A stretch of 64,000 bases of DNA from Trebouxia sp. TZW2008 (lineage: Eukaryota > Chlorophyta > Trebouxiophyceae > Trebouxiales > Trebouxiaceae). Below are positions 32,138 through 41,651 of this stretch, piece after piece. Positions within the stretch are counted from its first letter, which is position 1, and every line of letters starts with the position of its first letter. The translations under genes and the position numbers were made by a program. A model generated the notes under the pieces. That model was not told where the DNA came from, ran no database searches, and worked only from the letters and a program-made list of their open reading frames with translations. The stretch is taken from assembly GCA_002118135.1 (NCBI GenBank), contig BDIU01000054.1, positions 1 through 64,000 of the forward strand. The letters are read 5' to 3'.

Positions 32138-35100
32138 ATGGACTTGCCGGGACAAGCACAAATTCTTAGGAGCCAAAGGAAGAGAAAGAGAATAAGCTAC
32201 AGGTGCGCTGCAAATGCTCTGCTATACTGCAGCGAGAGCTGTCAAAAATTTGGCTGAAGCGACCAGCAGTCTGCACAGACTTAGGGCTCGTTTATGTGTG
32301 TGCAAAATCGCTCTTGACAGCATTGACCAAAAGCAGTTCAAACTTCTGCATGCATCTAGCTGAGTCGTAAACTTTCCCCATAATGCATGTAGACAACAAT
32401 GACGATGATGATGCCTGTCTGTGTATTGCTGCACAACCAATGTTTGCTGACCTGTGTCAAATTGTGATACAGCGCTGATGGCTTGACAAGCTCGCCATCT
32501 GAGGACAAGGGCCAGGAGAATTTGCTGTCTTTGGCCAAGGGATTCCAGAAGCTTGTGGTGTTCAGCGGCAGTGGTTTGTCTGCTGGCTCAGGTGAGACAA
32601 CTTTTGTCTATTCATTCTTGAAACATGCACAGTAGATGAGTGAGTGATTGACTGAGTGAGTGAGCGAGCGAGTGAGTGAATGAAGGAATGAACAAGTGAA
32701 TGAGTGAATGAATCAGTCTGTTTGCTGCAGGCATGTCCACTTTCAGCACCAAAGGAGGCTTGTATGAGCGCGCACAGAAGCGCTTCAACGTGCCAAACGG
32801 CAAGAAGTTGTTCACCTACAGCTTCTATGAGAAGCGCAAGCTGGAAGCCCTGGTGCGTTTATGCATAATTAAAAGCTGGACACATGGCTTTTATCTTGCA
32901 TGTCTCAAACCCAGAGTTTCTGTGCTTTGTGTGCAGCGGTGTTTTGTTCATGCTGGCCTGGCACACCTGTATGAGCAGTGTTTTGTTTCCATACTGTACC
33001 TACAGGCATTCTTCGCTGACATGCATCAACAGCTTTGCAGTATCAGGCTGTTTCTGCATATACAGCAGACACTCCTTTCATGATGCATATATTGAGGACA
33101 TGTCTTCTGTGTTGCCCAGAGGTAAATCACAGGAGCCTATCTGCATCATGGCAAACATCCATGCACAGACCTGATCACAATGCAGTTCTGACATGTTAAT
33201 GAACATCATGACTGTGATCTCTGTTATGGTTGTCTGTTAATATTGCCGTAGTCACCATCAACAGTGGGTATGTCACCTCATTGCGATACTGCTGTGCAGT
33301 CATGATTTGGCAGACATCTGTAGTGAGGCTTGCAAAGCAAAGCCAGGCTCAGGTCACCAAACCTTAGCACAACTAGCAGACAACAAAAAGCTATTCTGCC
33401 ACCACACCATAATTGTCATGATTACTATCATTGGAAACAACATGCTACTGCTGTTGTAGGCATCTTCTGCAGACATTCAGGCAGAGCGTTTAACCAACGA
33501 TACATGCGCTAAAGTGCGTGCCAAATAAAATCAATTACGTGGCAAATGCCACAATTGCTGCCGTGGTTCTACCTGACCATGCTACAGTAAACTCTCTTTG
33601 TGACGACTGCTTTGGTTACCAAGAAGTGTGTCCCTACATCAAACTGTCTTTACTCAGAGGGACCACTGTAGTCAGAATGCAGCATTGTCCTTATGTTGAG
33701 AGCGTCCTTATATCGAGCGTCCTTATATCAAGAGGTTACTGTACTGCTGTCGTAGGCATTTTTTGCCGACATCTATGCAGAGGCTCGCAAAGCTAAGCCG
33801 GCCTTGGGTCACCGGGCCTTAGCGCAACTGGCAGGCTCCAACAAGCTTCTGCGCCACTACACCATGAACATTGACGGCTTGGCTGAAGCTGCTGGCATGG
33901 ACACCTGGCATGTGGAGAACAACCCCACAGGTTTGCTTCGCTGATATACATGAACATTCGTAGTGGATGCTGGCACGGATCACTTGGCATGTTGACAACT
34001 CAACAGGTATATATGACAAATACCTAGGAATAATGTGTCAAACTTGTTCCATGGACTCCCAACTGAGGAGTAAGAGGCTTAGGCGGTGTGGACATGTCTG
34101 CGGGATGCTAGACACTAGGTTGCCTAAGGTCATGTTGTTTGGTCAATTTAAGGGAGCAGATCCTCCAGGTCCCCCAAGGAACATCTGGAATGAAATTGTT
34201 CTGTCTGACTTTCAACAGTTGGACATCAGGCGTCCATATCGCGACGCTCGAGACAAGCCTGCCTGGCAAGATAGCACTTGTGCCGCACATACCTAGCAGT
34301 ATATGCTGGAATATGTAATCATTATTGTTGTTACCCAGGAATACTGCATGGGCCTATGCAGCTTGCACTTGCCCAAGATGGCATCTGCGTTGTTTGTCTC
34401 ATCTTGCAGAGAAGACTTTGCCTGAGCTTTGCAATGCAGACATCAACAACATTCAGTCATCAGTGCACGCAGGCTAAATCTCAAAACACCACGCAAGCAT
34501 GTCTATGTCCTTACGTCCTTCACTTGTTGACCCTAGTCAAAGCTTTTAATGCCTGCCCACCTGCCCGCCTGCCTGCCTATCTTACTGGCCTCAATTGGCG
34601 TGGTGCCTTGCCTGCAGGCAGGAGTGTTGAGATGCATGGCAACATCAACCAGCTAAGGTGCCTTTCCTGTGGTCATCATGACCCCTGTCTTGCTCAGAAA
34701 GCAGAAACCATTCTCTGCATTGCCTTCTTCTTCTTTGGTTCTTCTTCTTCTTGACTTACTCGTGCCTTGCTTGCAGGCATGACTGTTGAGATGCATGGCA
34801 ACATCAATCAGCTAGTGTGTCCTGCATGTGGAGTTGCGGTCATCATGAACCCTGTCTTGCTCAGGAAGCTGAAAACCACAGCAGCACAGCCTGTACTTTA
34901 CCTCCTCCATCTTCCTCTACCTGGCACAACTCTTCTTCTTGACTTACTGATGCAGTGCCTGCAGGCAGGACTGTTGAGATGCATGGCAACATCAACCAGC
35001 TGGTGTGCCCTTCCTGTGGAGTTGTGGTCATCATGACCCCTGCGTTACTCAGGAAGCTGAGGAGCAAGAAAGCCATCCCATGTTCTAAGTGTGACTGCCC

Positions 35101-38100
35101 AGCCATTCGCTGCCGAATCATGCTGTATGACGATGCTCAAGGTGACTTTGCAGAAATCACCTGCAAACCTCTGCAAGTGCTTGGTTGAACTGCATCTACT
35201 GCAATCTGTCACGCTGTATGGTGAATTCAAAAGTGCTTGTTGTGCAGTCATTTCGTTGAAGTACAAGTGTTGCGGTGTGTCATGATCCATGACATCTTAA
35301 GGTGGACATAGTGCAATCAGTTCAGTGAAGTGTGACTGCCCAGCAAGTCGCTGCCGTATTATGCTGTATGATGGTACTGATGGCCATACATAGACCATTT
35401 GTCACCTGTATCTGTAGTCGTAAAATGTTTGCCTCTGCAAGCCATGTTTTGGCATGCTGCTTTGAGCATGGCCCTGTGTCACAGTGCAGTATGCAATAGC
35501 GTTTGCTTTTGGCGCAACTTGTTGCGTGAACATCTGAAAGCATATCATCATATACAGCAGCAGCAAGAATGGATTGGTGTTAGGCTTCATGGCCCTCAAC
35601 AGTCTATGGCTCTTACCCTTGAACTGCTAAGTGCTTTTGCACTTTGCCTTGCAACATCCGTCGGATACTACAGTAAACTCTCTTTGTAAGGACACTAAAT
35701 GTAAGGACAATCTTGATGTAAGGACAGCGCTAATGGTAACCAATCATTGCATTTTGACTGCAGCCTATCTGAGCAAGGCCAATTTGATGTAAGGTCGAAT
35801 TTCTTGGCAACCAAGGCAGTCGTTACAAAGAGACTTTGCTGTAAGTGTGTTTGCAGTGCACTTGTAGATCTGCCAAACCCCAACGAAATGGACGTGTTAG
35901 CCTATCAGTCATATGAACTGCTTGTGATCAATGCAGAGAGAGTCCTGTTTGTGTTGATGCAGATAATGTCATCACACCTGAGGATGTATCTGAAGTCAAC
36001 TTGTGTGTCTTCATGCAGATGATGTCATTACACCAGAGGATGTGATTGACGTCGATTTGTGTGTGTTGATGCAGATGATGTCATCACACCTGAGGACGTC
36101 TTTGACATCATGGAAGAAGATGTACAGCAAGCTGATCTGATTGTGTGGGTTGGCATCTCATTTGAGCAGTCTGCCTCCACAGCATACTTCAGACGGGTAA
36201 GGCTTTCTTATGCTTGCGTTGTCACACAACCATCTCTCGATATGACGACTGCATTGGGTACAGTGAACTCTCTTTGTAACGACTGCTTTGGTCACCAAAC
36301 AAAAGGTCCTTACATCAAATTGTCCTTACTCAGAGGGACCACTGCAGTCAGCTTGCAGTGATTGGTTACCAATGGCGCTGTCCTTACAACGAGATTGTCC
36401 TTACATCGAGTGTCCTTACAAGAGTGTCCTTACAAAGAGAGTTTACTGTACCAAGAAATATGTCCTGTCATCAAATTGTGCTTGCTCAGAAGTACGATTG
36501 TAGTCAGGATGCAATGCTTGGTTCCCATTTGTATTTTCCTTACATCAAGAATGTCCTTATAGCCAAGTCGTTATATCCAGAAACTGTATACAGCATGTGT
36601 ACTTTTGAGATGCTTGCTGGCAGGTCAAGTGTGCAATTGTGTCTAGAATATGTAGCTTGTGTGATATGTATGCAATCCCCTGTTCTTCCTCTTTGCAGTA
36701 CACATGGTTCATCAATGGCATGTACACAGCATCATATTTGAGACACATGATGCATACACTATGTGTGAGTGTAATTGCATGGTACACGCATGACCCTAGC
36801 CTTGTGACTGGGTGAGAAGCTTCGGCCAATGATAGCAAGGTCGCTTTCCACATCACATAGTGACAGGCTGCTTGTAAGTGCGGCAGTACTTGATGGACAG
36901 CACTAGATGAGGCTCAAATGTGGGACATGACGCAAAGACTAGCAACATGCTGCATGTACATGTGACAGCATCTCATGGAATGCAGTCAACAGGGCTTTAG
37001 TAGCATGGTACACACTAAAGACACAATATGCATTGTCCACATGTTCCAATTATGCTGCACAAGTTAGGCAGTTTACTGGGACATGACGCAACACATAGCA
37101 ACAGGCTGCTTGCAGGTGAGACAGTATCTGATGGAGGCCAATCAGCAAGGCCTGACTCGCCAGGCCATCATCAATTTGACGGAGGAAGCGCTGTGGAACC
37201 TCATGTCAGCTTGCAGCAACACAGGTGATCACGAAATGCCGCTGTTATGCACTAATTTAGCTCGTTTCAGTGGTGAGTGCACTGAAATGCATGTGTGCAA
37301 TGCCATCTTGTCAGCAACATTAGAATTGTCTCAGGGATATTGTGCACGCCTGACGACAATGGGAACTGCACATGTTGACTGATGCACAGTTGAGCATGGG
37401 GAAGCAAGAACAGATAGTTGAAAGGTCAAAGCCGGTGTCACAACATTTTTGCAACAACTGGTCTGGAACTGCCTACTTTGCATCACCACAGGCACCTGCC
37501 AGCAGCGGTCCAGCATCATCTTGTACCAGTCCTTTGCAGTCTAGCCTGCCGTAAAGCAATGCAGCACTCTTCAGTGCAGCTCAATGTCATGCAACGTCGT
37601 CTGATGCATTCAAACCCAGTATGGCAGCCATCTATCACAATAGCTTCTTGTGCAAGACTGGTGAAACCGCCGCGCTCCTCGGCAATGTCCACAGGTCTGT
37701 TTTGGTGAGGAGTGGGTGTGGGGACAGTGCAGGCCCCAACTTTATATTTCCAAGATTTGTGACCTTAGCCCGTTCAGTGTGTGGATGTATCACATACTGA
37801 CTTGTGTGCCTGTTGCTAACAGGGAGTTGGGCAGCAGTGGTTTGCCTAGTTATGCATGATTGATTGTGCTGTTGCTACACGCAGGGAGCTTGGATGTTCA
37901 GGAAGTCCTGAGCAGCAGCAGTGACATGCCTCTGCAACTTGAAGGTTTTTTGTAGCGCACAAGGCCCATGAATCTGCTGCACATGTCTTAATGCACAGCC
38001 TATGGCTGCTGCTTGCCAGGAGTCTGGATGTGTTGCAGGTGCTAGGCAGCAGCGATGACATCTTGCCCTTCCAACTCAACATCTTGTCCTTGCACATGTC

Positions 38101-39231
38101 AAAAGAATGTAGTGCAGATGGGACCCACAAGCTTTGTGCTTGTTGCTCACAGGGAGTTTGGATGTCTTGGAGGTCCTAGGCAGCAGTGATGACATCTTGC
38201 CTCTGCTAGCCGACGCTATGGCAACCGAAGCAAAGCCATCAGTGCCACTACAGGCGTCTGAGACAGTGGTTGCCAAAGCAGAGCCTGCATTGCAAACACA
38301 GGTAGCAGAAGCAAAGGCTACACAGCCAGTACAGGCAAGTCAGGCATGTGCAACAGCAATAACAGGCACACAGTCTTCATTACAAGCACAAGTAGCAGAG
38401 TTACCACCACTGTTAGCGCACTTAGCTCAGGCACCTGAAACAACGGCATCAGATCCAGAGCCTTTGTCGCAAGCACAAGCGCTTCCATGGAAACAGCCAG
38501 CACAGCAGGCTTGGCAGACTCAAAATAGCTCGGCACAGCAGGCTGAACATAGCTCAGCGCAGCAGGCTCAGCAGGCACCTTCAAGTTCAGCACAGCAGGC
38601 TGAACATCACTCAGCACAGCAGGCCAAGCAGGCTCAGCACAGCTCAGCACAGCACGCTCAGCTGACTCAAACCAGCTCAGCACAGCAGGCTCAGCATGCA
38701 CCTTCAAATTCAGCAATGCAACCACCAGGAGTGCAGCCTGGCAAATGGCCGGAAGATCAGAACGCTGCTTCTTGTCTGCAAGTTCTGGTGCGGACTGAGG
38801 GTCAGGCTCAGCAAGCACAGCATGGGGCACAGCATGCTGAGCTCAGTCAGCAACCCCAGCACGAGGCTCAGCACGCAAACCTGACTGAGCAATTGCAGCA
38901 TGAGGCACAGCATGCTGAGCCTAGTCAGCACATGCAGCACGAGGCACAGCACGCAAAGCTGACTGAGCAATCGCAGCATGAGGCACAGCATGCTGAGCCT
39001 AGTCAGCACAGGCAGCAGCATGCTACGCCTGGCAACTGCAGTCAACAGTCAGGTCCCTCCTCTGAGCCAGTTGATGGGCAGGAAGTTGCCAGTTGCAGTG
39101 GTATAGTCAATGGGACATGTGCTGTGAGCAGTCGTGACAAAGCTCAGCAACACCTAGAGGCGGCTGGTCCATTGCCTTGGCAGCAGTCAAGTGAAGCTGA
39201 GATTGCTGCTTCAGTTACACCTCAGACTTGA
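32138..39231 (+). CDS. divergent sirtuin (Sir2 family) with long Gln/Ala/His-rich C-terminus
   Basis: Exons 32138-32202, 32473-32591, 32731-32852, 33756-33930, 34965-35141, 36075-36196, 37116-37224, 38153-39231; phases agree, about 655 residues. The N-terminus has a basic patch (RSQRKRKR), suggesting a nuclear location. The Sir2 core reads KLVVFSGSGLSAGSGMSTFS, then HYTMNIDGLAEAAGM, TVEMHGNINQL (catalytic His), CPSC plus CSKC for zinc, and DLIVWVGISFEQSAS. These depart from the usual GAGxSxxSGIPDFR (here GSGLS...MSTFS) and TQNID (here TMNID). The last exon (about 359 codons) is mostly Gln/Ala/Ser/His repeats of the type HEAQHAEPSQH. Deacetylase activity is inferred and uncertain given the changed motifs. 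The upstream start could be further 5', since the frame is open above 32138. Confidence 0.85.
32636..32720 (+). repeat. degenerate GAGT/GAAT tetranucleotide run
   Basis: About 80 bp of GAGT, GAGC and GAAT tetramers lie in sirtuin intron 2, ending 10 bp before the acceptor of exon 3. Confidence 0.8.
33005..33500 (+). repeat. acceptor-side copies of sirtuin exon 4
   Basis: Copies lie at about 33003-33040 (CAGGCATTCTTCGCTGACAT), 33300-33420 (a long one: GACATCTGTAGTGAGGCTTG, CAAAGCAAAGCCAGGCTCAG, GTCACCAAACCTTAGCACAA) and 33440-33495 (GCTACTGCTGTTGTAGGCAT). The intact exon is 33756-33930. Confidence 0.85.
33583..33743 (+). mobile_element. MITE copy C, 12 bp upstream of sirtuin exon 4 acceptor
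   Basis: It starts TA-CAGTAAACTCTCTTTGTGAC and ends 'AGAGGTTACTG-TA'. Flanks are 'catgcTA' and 'TActgctgtcgtag|'. The nearby exon copy at 33437 reads 'catgcTActgctgttgtag', i.e. the same site without the insert. Confidence 0.8.
34020..34310 (+). other. open segment in sirtuin intron 4, possibly a mobile-element remnant
   Basis: The frame at 33967-34296 contains KRLRRCGHVCGMLDTRLPKV and KGADPPGPPRNIWNEIVLSD. This resembles the C-terminal region (after reverse transcriptase) of LINE ORFs (KRLRWxGHVxRMxxxRLPK). I infer a short relic of a non-LTR element of a different lineage from the one at 56860. Confidence 0.5.
34614..35383 (+). repeat. sirtuin exon 5 copies on both sides
   Basis: Acceptor-side copies at 34614-34705 and 34774-34880 repeat 'GCAGGCAGGACTGTTGAGAT', 'GCATGGCAACATCAACCAGC' and 'TGTGGAGTTGCGGTCATCAT'. 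The intact exon is 34965-35141. A donor-side copy lies at 35326-35383 (AGTGTGACTGCCCAGCAAGT, CGCTGCCGTATTATGCTGTA). Confidence 0.9.
35669..35843 (+). mobile_element. MITE copy D, TA-flanked CAGT family
   Basis: Termini are TA-CAGTAAACTCTCTTTGTAAG and 'CTTACAAAGAGAC'-like 'CGTTACAAAGAGACTTTGCTG-TA', in inverted orientation. The interior carries repeated 'TGTAAGGACA'. It lies in sirtuin intron 5. Confidence 0.8.
35957..36070 (+). repeat. two 57-bp acceptor-side copies of sirtuin exon 6
   Basis: Units 'TGTTGATGCAGATGATGTCA' plus 'TCACACCTGAGGATGT' start near 35957 and 36010 and run straight into the intact acceptor at 36074. Each has a usable AG. Confidence 0.9.
36259..36450 (+). mobile_element. 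MITE copy E, best-preserved member (192 bp)
   Basis: TA-CAGTGAACTCTCTTTGTAAC at the left and 'GTTACAAAGAGAGTTTACTG-TA'-type sequence at the right (TTACAAAGAGAGTTTACTG) form about 19-bp terminal inverted repeats with TA on both sides. CAGT ends and a TA target are typical of Tc1/mariner-derived MITEs. No coding capacity. It lies in sirtuin intron 6. Confidence 0.85.
36852..36995 (+). repeat. two acceptor-side copies of sirtuin exon 7
   Basis: Copies at about 36853-36905 and 36925-36990 repeat 'CATAGTGACAGGCTGCTTGT', then 'GACAGTATCTGATGGA'-like sequence. The intact exon starts at 37116. Confidence 0.7.
37820..38110 (+). repeat. three acceptor-side copies of sirtuin exon 8
   Basis: Copies near 37820, 37884 and 38019 repeat 'CAGGGAGTTTGGATGTCTTG', 'GAGGTCCTAGGCAGCAGTGA' and 'TGACATCTTGCC'. 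The intact exon starts at 38153. Confidence 0.85.
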
Positions 39232-41651
39232 ATCTGTCTCAGTGTCATACCTTGAGAGATCTGGCATATAGATGTGTTGAATTAACGTGAATGTGAAGAC
39301 TTCTGTGTGTGAATCAGTGTCTGTTACCAAATGACACGTAACCGGTTGATGCCACTACGCTAGATTCACTAGCTTGCGCGCGACCGTGTCCATCATATTT
39401 TTGACCCACATATGCATTCTGAACTCACATGTTGAGCCATCAGTTGCGGTCAACGCTGAATCCGAGGAGATGCATTTGAAAGTGGATACTTGCGAATCCC
39501 ATGGGAGACATAGGCATGCGAATTGGACAGATTCTTTAGGACGTCGCTGCAGTGTGACCATATCATATAATATTACTATATCATATGATATATTAGTGCT
39601 TATGCTAAACTGTGAGGTTCTCAGCAGAATTCAGTCAGCACATTCATCAAAAGGTTACTAAGTAGTGGGTTAGTCAGGGTTACATAAACCGCTTTCCTAG
39701 CGCCAGCTGCCTAGTTAGTTGTACGTAGCGGCCCGTGATACTGTGTATATATGAGATATAGCAGCGCTCAAGCACATAGCAAGGATGTAAAGATTCGCAC
39801 AATTCTAAAAGCCCGCCGACTGCACACCTAAGTTTAGCAGCTTACAGTCGTTGTCAAGCTTTTAACGACTACAATTATAAATAGTGCGTCAATTTTGCCA
39901 GTATGCACGAGCAGCCATTTGGAAAACTGTAATTCATCAGTAAACCTTTGATGCAACCAAGCACCAACCCAAAGCGCAACACGTTGATTTCTCTTTGTAA
40001 CAACTGCCGCAGTGTTGCATTGTTCCAAGCAATGAGCAATCACATCAAACTGGCTTTATCCAAGGGGACCGTTACCGTCAGAATGTAGCGACCAGTATCC
40101 AATTGCATATATCTCCACCTGGAATTGATCCCACATCAAGCCTTACTTTGAGGAGGAAGTGCTGTATGTTCAACATTGCATGGTATTGTTTAAAGTACAC
40201 TGCATACCTAGTGCTAACAGGCTGTTGTCCAGAACAGCATCCAGACATTCACACTGCAGCAATGCATATTGTCTATGCGCCGTCAAGCTATGTTCCAAAC
40301 GCGTCTAGCAGGTCTGCATTCATACTGACAAACCAGCATCAGCCATGATGAGGGCTGTCAGTCAAGGGTCTACAGGGGCTCTAATAATCCGAGGGTTGCC
40401 CACACTATGTGTGCAGGTTCGTGGGGGTTGCTGGGCAGTTTGTGTGGGCTACACTAGTAATGTACTGATATTGAGGCAAATTTGTGTGGGGTGCCCGCGC
40501 ACGGCCAAAAGATCTGGGTGCTCACCCCCAGGGGAAGCGGGGGGTGTAGAGGCCTGTGTCAGTGCATGCAGGCAGTACATGCACTTTTAGCATACTTATA
40601 ATCTACAGGTGCAATGCAAGTCTGGCACCATAATTTGGCACAAGCTTGTGCTTGCCGGAAGATAAGTTCAAACAGGGGATCATAAATCATGCGCCCAGCG
40701 CTAAAGTCAGCTATAGACTTCGAGTGTGCAAGCTGTGATCTTTTGCAGCTTGCACTCATGTGACTGGGCGTGCTGGGACTGCAGGGCCCCTGTTACGATT
40801 TGTTGGGTTGCTGTTGTGGCTCATCCCCTTTGGACAGCAGAGCATATGCGCCGGCTACAAGGCCTACTCCCAGAACAAGCGAGTAGCCATATCTGTAGTA
40901 TGGGTGAGTTTTATTCGCCTGCACACAAAAGCAGGAGTGTCACTACCAGGGTAGACGCAGCTATGTGAGCATGCGATCTGAGGACGCCAGCACGTCAACA
41001 TCAACTATTGCTGCCTGAGATCTGCGGTATGACCAAACGTACATATAGCCAGAGCTCGGACATGCTTGGCGCCTTGTAACCTTCGGGAACTGTATAAGGC
41101 TTCGGAACGTCTTTGGGCGCGCCACCACTCTGCGGTCGCTTCGAATCCGGCGGACCCTCAGCCATGCTGCAAGTCAAGAGCTTCAGACTTTTGGAGGATC
41201 AGCTGTGCAGCAAAACATGCGATTGCGGAGCTGAAGCGTGATCGCGATGCTTAATATCACGCGAGCCGTGAGTGAGTTAAGTGCGGAGCTAAACGGGTCG
41301 CAGACGCGGTACGGTGTGGTGCCAAATCTCTGCAACAAGCCTGCAAAGCATGCAAAGTCGCTGGTTTCGGAGTTTTCGGAACTTTGCCTGAATCTAAATT
41401 TTCTCCAGCGTTTTCACTTGCATGCTTGCAGAAGCTGTGAAGCTTGTGAGTCTTCTATTTGCAAACACGTCAACTAAACGCCAAGGACGACTGTGCATTT
41501 AGTTTGTTCAGCTGGCTCGCTTCAACATAGTGCTGCTCGACAGGCAGAGAAAGCTCGCATCCGGGAGTCCTTGTGTCCCTAAGTAATCAGTTCTCGCTTG
41601 TTGCAGCGCTGCGCGGTTGCGGAAGTCAACGCAGCCTTGAAAATCTCCAAT
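39232..41651. other. intergenic, no gene supported
   Basis: It contains a diverged MITE (39983-40155). At 40737-40960 (+) there is a short open hydrophobic segment (LRFVGLLLWLIPFGQQ) followed by a GT, but no confident gene can be built. Sequence near 41040-41640 is richer in CG and probably holds the auxilin promoter and 5' UTR. Confidence 0.4.
39983..40155 (+). mobile_element. MITE copy F, diverged
   Basis: It retains 'TTTCTCTTTGTAACAACTGC', 'CACATCAAACTGGCTTTATC', 'GGGACCGTTACCGTCAGAAT' in the family's order. Ends are eroded. Confidence 0.5.

Noticed and set aside
38318..38830. minus-strand Leu/Val/Ala-rich frame opposite the sirtuin tail
   Set aside because: It is the antisense of the CAG/GCA repeats encoding the Gln/Ala tail.
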